Shown here piece by piece: positions 35,534 to 47,400 of a stretch of DNA of 64,000 bases. Origin of the DNA: Cyathus striatus. Lineage: Eukaryota; Basidiomycota; Agaricomycetes; Agaricales; Nidulariaceae. Each line of letters begins with the position of its first letter. Position 1 is the first letter of the stretch. Under the pieces are notes generated by a model, which worked only from the letters and a program-made list of their open reading frames with translations, was not told the origin of the DNA and made no database searches. Both the position numbers and the translations under genes were made by a program. Location of the stretch: assembly GCA_025738555.1 (NCBI GenBank), contig JAOVFP010000005.1, positions 3,224,001 through 3,288,000 of the forward strand. The letters run 5' to 3'.

Positions 35534-36739
35534 CATAAGTTCATCATTGTACTGAAAATTCAATGTTCAAGTTGATTTACTTACATTGTGCTTTCACTCC
35601 ACCATTCTTAATTATTGTAATAGCCCCCTCAATGTCATATTCAGTTGTTGCAATACTTAGTATTGAAATGTAAGCACTTTCTGATATCTGACTATGCAAA
35701 TCATGAATATGCCACTTAAAGTGTACCATGCACAACTGATAAAACTGTTGAAGGTAGTCATAGGGTTCAAGGTCCCTTAATTGTCATCCTGGTTCCATGG
35801 GACAAAATCCATCAAGGCCACAACAAAGCTGTTGACAATACATGCCTGCACCTGATGAATACATTAGAGATACATCTTATATCATGAAGTAGAGAATGAA
35901 TACCTAATGCTTGCCCTCTGTGAGCATCAGCTACCCATATGTGAAGCCCTGTACCATGGATATGACAAAAGAGGACAGGAAGGCCAGTGATTTGTTTTGC
36001 AAAGTCAAATATGCAAGTAAAAAGAATAAAATGTACTCTTGAAGATTGTGATGTTGTGTATGCACATGCCCCTACCATAGCTGTGACAGAAATTAGTTTG
36101 TAACTAGATGCAGAATTGAAGAAGTCGACACTGTACATATTATTCTATTTTCATCCTGAGTCTCCATCTCAAATTCCTGCCACTCTTCATGTACACATTT
36201 AAATGCAGTATCAATAGAAATATACTGAGCACAAAGAAGAGTGGCTGCCATACATTTAGACATGCATATCACCAGGTAGAATACTTTATGACCTTCAATA
36301 ATATGAGTTTCAGCACAATGTATATATACATTATCTTTTGGAAGGCTCACATGCACATTCACAAGTTGTATGGCACCTTACAGAAATATGTTAGTTAGTT
36401 GCATCATGATTATGAGAAGTAACACACCAGTGAAACCAGTTCCATTTGGATACCTCTCCTTTCAAAGATTATTTATGAGGTGATGAACATGGTCAAAGTT
36501 TCCAAGTGAGGGATGCAAAGCTGAGAGCAGAGGATCAAAGGAGGAGGTCCAATTAGCTTGTTGCCATAGATTAGTCATGAACCCTGAATCAGTCATGATT
36601 TTTCAAGGAGTTGCATCTGCTAGCTTCCAGTCAAGTGCAATAAGCATAGCTGAGAACTTTTTTCTCAATTGGAGGTGGTGTTTCAATGGGAGGTGGAGGA
36701 CTGTGTGAATGAATACCCCTTGACATAATGACAACTTGA

Positions 36740-37085
36740 GGACATGCAGAAACATTGACACAAAGGATTGTCACAATGTCACACTTGTAGTTCCATGTCA
36801 CAGTTGTCACACACCGTGACAGGGAACAAATGCGATAGCTACAATAAGTGTGACAAGTGTGACAACTGCAACATGGTGGGATGACTATGACATGACAGGG
36901 CATGTGTGACACTGTGCATTATGTGTGACAATTGTGTGTCAAGTGTGACACTGTGCATCAAGTGTGACACCATGCATCAAGTGTGACATGGTGGGATGAC
37001 TGTAACATGAGGGACAAGTGTGATAACATGTGAGAAGTGTGATAACATGTGACACTGATACTGTGGGACAAGTGTGACAACTGCA
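36740..37085. repeat. GTGTGACA minisatellite
   Basis: AAGTGTGACA and close variants, including the reverse TGTCACA, occur more than a dozen times, at irregular spacing of 15-40 bases. Confidence 0.6.
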
Positions 37086-37104
37086 ATAACTTCAAGAATG
37101 GCAG

Positions 37105-37375
37105 GAAATGATATACATGGAGGGTGGGAAAAGAGGGGAATGACACATATGAAGGGTGGGAATAGCAAGAAACAATATGCATGGAGGGCAGGAACAGGGA
37201 GGAACAATGCATGTGGAGGGCAGAAACAGGGAGGAACAACACACATGGAGAGTGGGAATAGCAAGGAATGACATGCATGGAAGGTGGGAACAGGGGGGAA
37301 TAATGTGCATGGAGAGTGGGAAAGGTGGGAAACAACAAGCATGGAGGGTGGGTATGGCAGGACAACAACAAGCAC
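37105..37375 (+). repeat. About 32-bp minisatellite, 8-9 units
   Basis: Units of the form GCATGGAGGGTGGGAATAGC followed by AAGGAACAACAT repeat with substitutions and small indels. The plus strand is purine-rich. Spurious long open frames on both strands arise from the periodicity. Confidence 0.75.
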
Positions 37376-37376
37376 T

Positions 37377-37520
37377 CCATGTGTAGTCCACATGGAATCC
37401 ACTTAGAAAAGTACACATGAAGTACATCTTAAGTACACCTTTCAACTGTTATTTTCATCAAGTTATAAGAAAGGTGGAATCCATGTGTACTCCACATGGT
37501 TCCATGTGAATTACACATGG
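37377..37520. repeat. Three 19-bp palindromes CCATGTG-N5-CACATGG
   Basis: Perfect 7-bp arms at 37377-37395, 37481-37499 and 37502-37520, spacers TAGTC, TACTC and AATTA. Half-sites (ATTCCATGTGTA, GGAATCCAC) lie around them up to 37562. Function unknown. Confidence 0.7.
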
Positions 37521-38040
37521 AAAATGTGTACTTTTTTTCAGATATGTGGATTCCATGTGTATAGGTGGGTGTGCAGAAAGTACTGACTCTACCTGGACTC
37601 TTTCAAAATCTCACAAATTATGGAAATAATCATCATTATTACTATATTACTGATGTACAGTCTAACTATAGTAGTACAATAATCTACATATACTAATATA
37701 ACAAACTACTTACAATAGTACAACATACTACATATAATATACAAGAAACTAGCCAACAAAATGGGACAGTATCAAACAAAAACACCATTAGGATGGGAGC
37801 AAGAACAAAAGAGGGAGAGGGAGAGGGTATGAGCAAATGTAAGAGTGAGAGGGCAAGAAAGGAAGGAGAGGGATAGACAGGAAGAGAGGGGGAGAGAGGG
37901 CATGGGTGTGGGTGTGGGCATGGTGAGAGCAAGACAGGGAGAGGGTGTGGTGAGATAACTCTCACCCTCATCACTTCAAGGGAGAGAGAAGGTGAGATGG
38001 CACGAGAGTGACAGGGTTCCGGGAGAAATGTTTGCCTTAC

Positions 38041-39495
38041 TCACTTGCAGATGAGGGCAAAAGGGTGAGGGGGGGGGGGGTGCAAGAAGAAAACAATTCC
38101 CCTTGTCACTTGCAGATGAGGGTGAGAGGGAGAGAGCATTGGGGGGGGAACATGTGCCCTTGTCACTTGTGAGATGAGGGTGTGGGTGTGAGTGTGGGCA
38201 CAGGTGAGACAGAGAGGGTGAGAGGGTGAGGGGTGAAAATGCAGGCGAGGGAGAGGGGAGGAAACAGATTTCCTTGTCACTTGTGAGACAGGGGATGAAA
38301 ATGCAGGCAAGGGAGAGAGGAGGAGGTGCATCCCCTCATCACTTGCAAAACAGGGAACAAAGACACAAGTGAGGGAGAGGGGAGTGGGGAGAAGACACTC
38401 GCCCTCATTACTTGCGAGATGAAGGTGAGGGTGAGAGGGCGCGGGTGTGGGTGAGAGGAGAAGATGCTTACCCTCATCTTGCAAGTGATGAGGGCGAAGG
38501 AGAGGGGAGAAGGAGAGGGTGAGGGAGAGGGTGCAGGCAAGGGAGAGGGTGTAGGTGAGGGGGGAAGATGCTCACCCTCATCACTTGCAAGACAAGGGAT
38601 TGAGGGAGACAGCAAGGGCAAGGGGTTGAGAGGGGAAGATGCTCACATACCCTCATCTCGAAGTGATGAGGGAGAGAGGGCAGGGGAAAGATGCCTGTCC
38701 TTGTCTCATCACTTGTGAGATGAGGATGAGGGGACACATGTGGGTGTGGTGTGGGTGGGTGTGAGTAGTGGTGAAACACATCCCCTCATCACTTGCGAGA
38801 CGAGGGGACATGTGTGGGTGTGGTTGTCGGTGGTGTCAGCAGTGGCAAAACACGTCTCCTTGTCACTTGTGAGACAAGGAGATGTGTGTGGGTGGTTGGC
38901 GGGTGTGAGTAGTGAAACATGTCCCCTCGTCACTTGTGAGACAAGGGGACATGTGTGGGTGTGGGCCGTGAAACATGTCCCTTGTCACTGGCAAGATGAG
39001 GGAATGTGTATGGGTGTGGGTGCAGGTGTGAGTGGGTGTGGGTGTGGGTAGTGAGATGAAGATGGCGAGAGGGCAAGGGAGGGGAGAATGAAACATGTTC
39101 CCTCATCACTTGTGAGATGGGGGATGAAGACATGGGTGATGGAGGCAGGAGGAAACACTCACCCTTGTCACTTGCAGATGAGGGTGAGGGAGGGGGGGAT
39201 GAAACATGTCTCCTTGTCACTTGTGAGACAGGAGGAAACAACTGCTCTTGTCACTTGCAGATGAGGGAAAAAGAGAGGGAGCACAGGGGGTGTGGGGAGA
39301 AAACACTTGTCACTTGTGAGATGGGCAACAAAGATGCAGGAGAGAGGGTGAGATGGAGGGCAGAGCGCATTGGAGGGGGTGCTTGTCCTTGGCTTGATGT
39401 TGCTATAAAGGAGGAAGGAGAGGGAGGGAGGAGAAGAATGGCCTGAGCATGGAGGGGAGAAATGGTGCCTGTCACTTGCAAGACGAGACACGGGG
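38041..39495. repeat. Array of about 20 hairpin modules in purine-rich DNA
   Basis: A module near CCCTTGTCACTTGTGAGACAAGGG, an interrupted palindrome of about 25 bp, occurs near 38041, 38105, 38160, 38275, 38337, 38404, 38475 (reversed), 38577, 38652, 38706, 38774, 38862, 38926, 38980, 39103, 39166, 39213, 39249, 39309 and 39470. The best arms pair fully (38772-38797 and 38924-38949). The DNA between modules is GA- and GTGGG-rich, including a run of more than ten G near 38071. Purine-rich DNA extends left to 37780. A single related module lies at 50897-50921. No coding content. Confidence 0.8.
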
Positions 39496-39647
39496 GTGAG
39501 GGGAGGGAGTGGATGATGGATGAGGAGGACGCATGTCATTGTTGCAAGCAATGATAATGAAGCATGCAGTGCTGGCAGCCGTGACAGTGTGCATGTGAGG
39601 CAATTGCCAGATGGTGGCTATAGGGTGTTAGGCTATGCTCTCAATAA

Positions 39648-39739
39648 CACCAGCTTGGCTTAGTGGTTAAGGACATTGGTTAGTGCTTGGTAAGCACCAG
39701 CTATAGTCCAGGTTGCTGGTTCAATCCTCAGTGGTTACA
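39648..39739 (+). other. tRNA-like sequence (decayed tRNA or SINE head)
   Basis: An A-box match TGGCTTAGTGG (39656-39666) and a B-box match GGTTCAATCCT (39718-39728) lie at tRNA-like spacing. Between them GTGC-TTGGTAA-GCAC could be an anticodon arm (GGT). The T-arm and acceptor stems do not pair well and the B box has CA where CG is expected, so it is probably not a working tRNA. A T-rich tract follows. Confidence 0.5.
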
Positions 39740-39899
39740 TTTATTAATTTAATTTTTTTCTCATATTATAAGTAAGAAAGCCTGTTCTAATTGCCTGGTA
39801 CAAAGTACAGATAAAAATCAGGTGAACTACAGGTAAAGTCCAGTATTCTACCTGAAGTCCAGTAGCTGAAATCAGTGATTTCCTGGTGATTTCCAGTAG

Positions 39900-40061
39900 T
39901 CTACCTGAAGTCCAGGACTCTACCTGGACTTCACCTGGACTTCACCTGGACTACAGATGGACTCACCTGCACTCTACACAAGGAAAAATATTCCTAGAGT
40001 TCAGGTAGAGTCCATGTGAAGTACAGGTAAAGTCCAGGTAGAGTCCTGGACTTCAGGTAGA
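39900..40061. repeat. Near-perfect 46-bp inverted repeat
   Basis: Arms 39900-39945 and 40016-40061 pair with two mismatches around a 70-base loop. The arms are built of CTACCTGGACTTCACCTGGAC-type words, which also scatter over 39830-39960 and appear once near 37588. May be a small foldback element. Confidence 0.65.
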
Positions 40062-40419
40062 CTCTACCTAATTCCATGGAGGAATGCAATGACCTTGAGG
40101 TGCCTATGGCCTGTGAAGTGGGGAATGTAAACTACAGTCTAATCAGACATGTAGCAGTGGTGATAGTGCCTAGTGAGGCATACACAGGTGTTGGCCAGAG
40201 GTAATGACAAGTGAGCCATGCCTGGTGTGGGCATGGGAAAGAGGAAGCCTTGACTCAGGCCAGTGTGAGGGTGATAATATAATGGATTAACAACAAAGAG
40301 CACAATGTATGATACAATGAGCTATCTACATAGGGATATTTGTACATGTTATAATCCAAAGGGTCTGCAAAGTCTGTTCACTTCAACAGATCTCAAATTC
40401 AAACTCATTCAAGATGTCT

Positions 40420-43090
40420 ACCCAGTGGTGTTGTCATGGTGAGAGGTTCTTCTGAGTCATGATGTATTCCAGTGACTTGTGGTCTGTACAGATTTGAAAT
40501 TTTGCACCATGTAGGACTCCTTGAAACTATTTCAGTGGTTCAATTATTGCAAGGAGCTCTTGTTCATGGACTGGATAATTCTGCACAGCAGAATTGAATT
40601 TTCCAGACCAGAAGGTAATTATCTTTGCTTTTGTAATTTGTTTCCTTGGCTAATGTATCCACTTGCTCCTGTGAACAAAGCATCTGTTATGAGGTTTATC
40701 CACTCAGCTGATGCTGAATAGTCAGCTGCAATATAGTGAGAATCACAGTGTTTTTGGACACTGTCTTTAATTTGTTCAAACACTCATTGTTTAGTGTGTG
40801 ACCATTTCTGTTATATCTATGCCTGGCTATATCATGCTGACATTACCAAAGGTCCCCACATGACCTTCCAACATACCCAGTCCATTCCCAGCATGTACCT
40901 GCTTCAGGTTTACACTTCCTGACATTCCCGCCTGGGTTCGTACCTGGAACCCATCAGGTTTTCTATTGGATACTTCAGATATGTAGTTTCTCTTATGATG
41001 GCCTCACCATGTCATTATACCATTACTCCTCTCTTCCATTCTCACTTGTACATTTCATTATGGTCAATGTAGTTTAGTTTCTTATTCTTCATTCTGAGCA
41101 CATCATTTGTGCTGCTACTCCTCTTTGCCTAGTCTTTATTTTGTTTACTTACACTTGGAATTCTGTCTCCGGATTCGTACCTACGTCTTACTAGTACATA
41201 TAAATAGTCTTCCAAATGTACTAGGTAGTCTTCAGTATTCATATCAACTCTGTACACTTTCTTCCTACTCTAAGTTCTGAAACCTGCTCTGGGTTTTCCT
41301 TTGGGTTTCTCTCCCACTGCCTAGTGTAGTGGCAAAGCCCCTTGCATACTCTGGAATGTTTCCTTACATTGGATATCATCTGTTGTGAAATACGAACCAT
41401 TCCCTGGGGATATCCAGGTGGCACAGCACATACACTGAAGCCACAGTTCACTTCCGCACTCCCACTCCCATTTCCATACCTGTACTCACTTTGGGTTTCT
41501 GTTATAGTTTTCCCATGCCCTTTGGGCATCTTTGCAACCACTTCTAAGCAGGAAGAGAATTGGTATGTAACAATTTCCATGTTCGAGTTGAACTGGTTAT
41601 TGGAGCTAATATTCCCATAGGAATTTAAATGCCTTCACAGTTATCAGTGAGATAGCCAACTGCACCTAGGAAGCTTGCAAGAAGTTCTTTTGTTGTTGGG
41701 CTTTTCCAGTTTGCAATTGAATCAACCCTGTGAGGATCCATTTTTATTCCTTTATCATTGATAACATGCCCTAATATTTTAAGTTCAGTGGCAAAGAACT
41801 GCATTTTGTCTGGTGAAAGGTATAGTTTTTCCTTTTGTAGTATGTTGAACATGATTTTGATGTGTTTTAGGTGTTCACATACTGTATTAAAATATATGAC
41901 AATGTCATCAAGATAAATGTCCATGAAGACTCCTATGTATGGGGTGAAAGATGATTCATAAGCATTTGGTATGTTGCTCCCACATTGAAATCCCCTTGTT
42001 GCATTACAAGGCTGACCATTGTGCCATCAGGGGTAGTGAACAATGTACTTGGTACATGCTCTTGTATAACTTGAATTTGTTCATAAGCATTTTTGCCATC
42101 TACTAGGGTCCAGTACTGATGTTGTACTACATTGTGCAGGATTGAGTCTATGTCTGGCAATGGTGTAACAAGTTTGTGGGTATTCTTGTTCTGCTCTTGC
42201 TTGTCTAACACTGTTCTGATTGTAGTTTTTGTACTATCCTTTGATTTCTTAGGCAATATAAGCATTGGGAACAATGCTACCCCTGCAGAGACCTGCCAAC
42301 ACCCAGACCCCAGGTATGCATCACACCCTTCTCGCCATAGAGGTTTTAACACCTCTGAGCAGCATGCAGGACAGAATTTATATACTTTATTCTTGTCTAT
42401 TAAGGGTATAATGTGGTTTATGGAATGGAATGGTGGTAAGCTTGTTTTGAGGTATCTGGGCACAGGTCCATTGCTTCCATACATAGCTGTGTTCTTAGTT
42501 GCTCAAGGTGTGTCTCAAAAATGTCTGCCACTGCTGAGTTAATAGTGCCAACTTCTTCACCTTTCATTTCAAGTAGTTCTTTCAAGTTGGATTCAAGCTT
42601 AAGACAACTTTATGTTGGTAAACGAAAGGTGTGCCTAGTATCATGTCATAATTATCAAGATTGGCAATATCAAATTGCTGTTTACAGTCTATCTCCTGAT
42701 ATTTGAAGTCCATGGCTGTTGATACATTTATCTTTGATCTAGAGCCATGAACTGCTAGTTGTACTGTAACAGGTTTTGCTAGTTTGTTGGTACTAAGTGA
42801 TAGATGATCAACTATTGTTGTAAATATGAAGTCAGCTATTAAACCAGTATCTAGCAGTGCTCTCAGTGGTTTTCCATTGGCTAAAACTGTAACAATAATT
42901 GGTTTTTGTAAGTATCATTTAAAGTCTCTAATTCTCATGGAGGTACATTCAATAGCATTTACAGTGGATGATAGATTACTTCCTGATGGTACATTTTTAC
43001 ATTTAGGTCAGGAAATTGACATTGCTCCAAGGAGGAGGTTAAGCCATTGGTTTTTTACATTGTTGAATATTGTTGTCTTTGAATGATGTG
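40420..43090 (-). pseudogene. Gypsy protease, reverse transcriptase and RNase H
   Basis: The protease active site appears as ALLDTGLIADF (about 42870-42835), with VQLAVHGSRSKIN after it. Reverse transcriptase spans 42484-41600 with LVDGKNAYEQIQV, LFTTPDGTM, MQQGDFNVGATYQ, the catalytic YLDDIVIY (about 41918) and LGAVGYLTDNCEGI. After the solo LTR the frame resumes with WSHTKQ, WINLITDA, FTGASGYISQG, GVLHGAKFQICTDHKSLEYI and MTQKNLSP (to about 40420). Several frameshifts and stops (such as TGA after CEGI, where CGA is expected). Confidence 0.8.
40809..41572 (-). mobile_element. Solo LTR inside Gypsy pol, 764 bp
   Basis: On the minus strand it starts TGTTACATACCAAT and ends ATATAACA, flanked by the 5-bp duplication GAAAT (plus strand ATTTC at 40804-40808 and 41573-41577). 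Removing it joins SSTRTWK to WSHTKQ in the Gypsy pol frame. Same family as the solo LTR at 34053, which is about 240 bp shorter. Confidence 0.87.
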
Positions 43091-43149
43091 GTGGAGATAA
43101 CTCAGAGATGTGTTGCATGCATCACACCTGACTGATGAAGTGTAACTAC

Positions 43150-44446
43150 AAAACCCTAGAACAGAGTAGTTAGCAAGTGATGTATTAATGAGAACTTAGC
43201 TTAATAGAATTGATTAATTCAGTTGACACTTCCTCTTAGCTTCATAGCTAGATAGACTCAGCAAGTGAACACAGATTAAGTCAAAAAGGGAGGTAAAATT
43301 CTCCTTAGGTGAAACCTAGAATATATACATAGACAGCAACAATGAAGGGATAACACACATGTGCTCTCACATTGCCATTGCCCAGAAATGATAAGGTATG
43401 AGAGACCATATGAAATAGAAAAACAACGGAACATTCCAAAGGTATAGTAATCATGGTAAGGTAAGAGAAAAAGGCCATGGTTGTAAAAAGAAACATAATA
43501 GAACTTACAACCTCAAATACTCCTGCCACCAATGAACGATGACAGTGGCTCTCACTTGACATGACCACAAAATATGATGTCAGAGCAATGAAGATGACAG
43601 GATACTCTTCCCAGAAGTAGCCATGCAGTGAACGAAGCTGTGGCTCAATGACATGTAAATGGTGGTGGGGCACTCTGATATCAGACATTCATGATCAGAA
43701 TATTCAGAGGGGGCAGTGATGAAGGAAAAGGCTAGATGTAAGTAGTAACATAACAAAAGAGGGTGACAATAACGGATAATGAAAGAAAGAAAAAAAAGAG
43801 TGATTGAGAAAGAATTTGAAATGAACACAAATGGAATATCATTGTCCCAATGCCTCAACCCAACTCCCTGTCCCTTCCACCAATCAGAGTATCACACGAT
43901 GAGGGTAAAGACCCAGTCACTGTGCCACTGCATGCGAAGCACCAGTCTTGAGGATGAAAAGAATGGCTTAAAGATAAAAGAGGGGTCTTGATTGGGGTAA
44001 AACCCTAAGCCCTAGCGTCATGGACTGTCCAAGGGGCACAAAATTCCCAGTGAGTCCAAACAATGTCTTGATAACCCTTGAGGAGACATGCTGAAAGCCT
44101 AGAGAATACAAGGAAAGTAGAAAGCAGTGGGTAATACAGAAAGCAGCAAGTGGAACACATTGTAGCATAAGCGAGATGCGACAGTGCATATGCGCATCAC
44201 ATGTTGTTTGGCATCAGCTTCCCAGTATTTGGTAAAGCCATGCCACGTCTCTAAGTCCACATCAGGGAATGAAATCACAGGAAACCAAACATACTGCTTG
44301 CACAGTGTGTTTTAGAGCAAACATAATAAAATAGAAATGAAACAATAGTAATTTAGAATAGACAGAAATAAAAATTAAAGGATAAAAGATCAAAGAAATG
44401 AAGTAAGTTGAATTATAAGTATAATACTGGGTTATACCAGTATACC
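43150..44446. mobile_element. Probable unidentified insertion in Gypsy, 1.3 kb
   Basis: Gypsy coding sequence stops at FCSLWRE (44449) and resumes near 43140 (LHFISQV, then SELSPPHHSK). The word AACTAC lies at both junctions (43144-43149 and 44447-44452), consistent with a 5-6-bp target duplication. The inserted segment has no recognised ends or genes. It may be another solo LTR. Confidence 0.45.
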
Positions 44447-44448
44447 AA

Positions 44449-47400
44449 CTACTCCCTCCACAATGAGCAGAATCTTTGCCACATTTGCTCAATGATACTG
44501 CCAATATTGATACCAGCATGTACTTCTTTATGTGTGAGTATTACATGAACTTCTGGGAAGCTCAATGTGCTCAGGAAGTAACCATCTTCATGTTTTTCTA
44601 CTTGCACACATCCCTTTTCTGAAACATCCATCCAGGCATGTCTGCTCATAGTGAATAGAAAGTGAATGTGTAGCCAGCTTATGGCTGTATAATCATCATA
44701 GGTTTCACCTTCAAGGATTGGACAATCTACAATGCAGTCTTCTCCATGGTAGGTTTGTAACACCAGAGAACTGATGCTAAAATCTTCTCTGTCAAGATCT
44801 TTTGTCATCACCATGTAAGGTTTTTCTAGGTGTAGTCCATCAAATATAATGTATTGTCCATGATTGTGTACCATGAGAAAGTGTTCAGATGGGTTAGTAT
44901 CTGCTTGTATTGTGCCCTCAGTTCCAAAGTAACTGTGGAACAGGATGTAAAGGTATGTTTCTACATCCCCATGATACACTCTCTCCCATAATCTGAAGTC
45001 TTCTGTAGTATTATCCATGGTAATGCCTATTGCTCCTACTTGAAGGTTTGCCTCATGGGCTTTAGTTGCATGTGTTTCAATCTCATCTACACACATTGCA
45101 CTTGTATGTAATTTCAGTGCTTTAGCATGCTGACTGGTAGGGCAATTTCAAGATTCATGTCCAACCTCCTTACAAGTGAAACAGTGTCCCTCCACATGTG
45201 GGTGATCTTGTTCATCCTTGAACATGTTTGTATTTCGTTCAGTATGTCTACTATTATTTTTTCAATAATTATTGTTGTTGGTCTGACTGTTGTTATAGGA
45301 CTGTCCAGGGCAACTGGAGTCATAAGTATAATGCCCTCCAGAATTTTTGGTGAAAGTATTGTGTTATGCCCTCCAGATGGCACTTGTGGAACATTTGGAT
45401 TGTAAGGCTGTGGCCCAGTGATATGGTTCTGGAAGTGTCCCCAATTATGTCCTGGGACTTGACCAGTGAATCCATGTTCTTCCCATTTGCATGCTTCTGC
45501 TGCTTCTTAATGTCATGTTGTGTATTTTGCTAGTTTGTCCAAGATATGTCTTTCTGGGTCTAGCCCCTTCTCAATCAGGTAAAGGCATAAGTACTGATGA
45601 ATTCCTTTCCAAAATATTTGAGATAATTGGCACATGGTAACATCTGGGAATTGTGCTTGTAGTGACTCTATGTCTCACAAGAAATCTCTAACATTATTAC
45701 ATCCCTGTTTTGCATTCAGTAATTGGTCACAAAGTTCCTGTTTGAAGTGGGGTAGGAAACAGTAATCAAATAAAGCTTCATATAATCATTTTATTGTCCA
45801 ACTGTTTCAGTGAGTAGCAATATGCTTCATAAAGAATCTGCTTGCTTTATATGACATAAAATTAACTACTACTCTCAGCAATAGACAGTCACTAAGACCA
45901 TTCCATTCACTCCACATGTCTACTTCATATGTCCATTGGTTGAATGTATCAAGATCAGCTTGTCCATCATAGGTAAATGGTGTTTTAATCTTAACACCAT
46001 TGAGTGCTTTCTTAAGTTTCTTGTATTCCTTACACTGACAGTGTCTCTTCTTGTGGTTGTGATTGATTCTAGCACCACCAGAGGTACTTGAGTTTCTTGA
46101 AGAGGATGAGGAGCTCTCTGAACTGTTTGAGCTACTTGAGTCCAAGCTATTCCCATCCCCTCCATCATTTCCACTGTCATCATTTGGAGGTAAACTATTT
46201 ATCTCACTCTCAGGTTCTTCCATTGTTGCACAGAAGTAACCTCCACCTGGAAGTTCTGATCATTCACACTTGAAGTGCCTCAGGCCAAATTCAACCTTCT
46301 TATTAGGTAAGTTCTTCAATTTTGATCATTTATGGTTTTTGAATAGTTTGTCATAGCTGGGACCTTGTTCACTAGGATCAACTCATTTTCCTTTATTCTG
46401 AGGTACATGGTGTGCTTTAAATGCATTGCTACCCAAAGCATCTGCAGTACATTGTTGTGTTTCTTGTACTTCTACTAATACAGCATTTACAGGTATTTTG
46501 TAATGCTGTGAATTCTCCTTATGATATGTTACTAGGGAATTTGACATTGCTTGGTGTAAGCCATCAAAATCTTCCTCAGACTTGTATTCACTGATATCTG
46601 AAAGTTTGAAGGCATGGTAGGACAAAGTAAATGAGCTTATGCTGCTCTTGTACAGGCTATTTGAATGTTGGGATGGTGAGGAGGTCAGTACTTCCTTAGA
46701 TTCAATAGAAGACTCTGTTGCTGATGGAGTAGGGGACAGTGGTAGAGGTACAATATATTTGTCAAGATGTAATTTGCTAGAACTGGTAATATCTTGAAAA
46801 ATGTCATCAAATGGTGAGTTTGGGGAACATTGAAAGAATTCTTTAATTTTATCTGCTGATTGTTCAATAACCATTAGTTCTTTGAGCACATTTTTATCAT
46901 CATCATTTGCAAAATCAGCTGGGAAGTATTTTGGTAGGCTTTCTAATGCTTTGCAAGTGATCTATAGTGCTTTAACAGTCCTCTTAGGTTTAGTGAAACC
47001 TTTAGGTTCAATATATTCATTGATTATTTCAATTTTAATAAGTCAGTTTTTGTCAACATTAATGGTTTCTTCAGTTATTTCTGATGTGTGTGCTAGGGTT
47101 ACTTTGCTATTGCCTGGAGGATCATTACTATGATCTTGTGCAATATTTGAGTACATTCTATTGTTAACATCTATTGGTATGTCTTTAATTTTGACTGTGC
47201 TACTAATACCCACACTAATACCTGGAGTCTTCAAGCAGGAACTTTGTGTAACTCTAGTTCTGAGACTCATGTTCAAGCCAGCTTCATCCAGCAGACCCCA
47301 CTTGACTGTGAGGTCAAGTTGGTCACTGGGAAATATAGGTGGAGCCAGTATGGTGCTCTCAACCAGGTGAACAGGAGCTACTGTGAATGGAGCTGGGATT

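Larger units (their letters stand above)
33517..36640 (-). pseudogene. Transposase-like gene of a multicopy agaricomycete family, interrupted
   Basis: Reading down the minus strand: a block ending ASLGNFDHVHHLINNL (about 36500), PNGTGFTGVLLL, ETHIIEGHKVFYLVICMS, then SIDTAFKCVHEEWQEFEME (about 36225-36160), AYTTSQSSRVHFILF, GLPVLFCHIHGTGLHIW, ADAHRGQALGI, LRDLEPYDYLQQFYQLC (about 35790). After an insertion at 34048-35538 it resumes with AWLKDKVDVKFVIPALY (about 34030), SKIPLDVWQASP, NGNEQVH, a TGA stop, NINHDG and LLGGIMCGMHYDF (33873). I recall this as a repeated hypothetical-protein family, probably a DDE/MULE-like transposase; the class is uncertain. Many stops are TGA where CGA is expected. 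Confidence 0.6.

Noticed and set aside
38041..39495. Possible CRISPR array
   Set aside because: Repeats are variable and spacers are purine-rich and uneven; there are no cas genes and the organism is a eukaryote.
36958..39551. Many long Cys/His/Pro-rich minus-strand frames
   Set aside because: They arise from the periodic GTGTGACA, 32-bp and hairpin-module repeats and exist in two or three frames at once.
39648..39739. Functional tRNA-Thr gene
   Set aside because: The acceptor and T stems do not pair and the B box carries CA for CG; retained only as a tRNA-like sequence.
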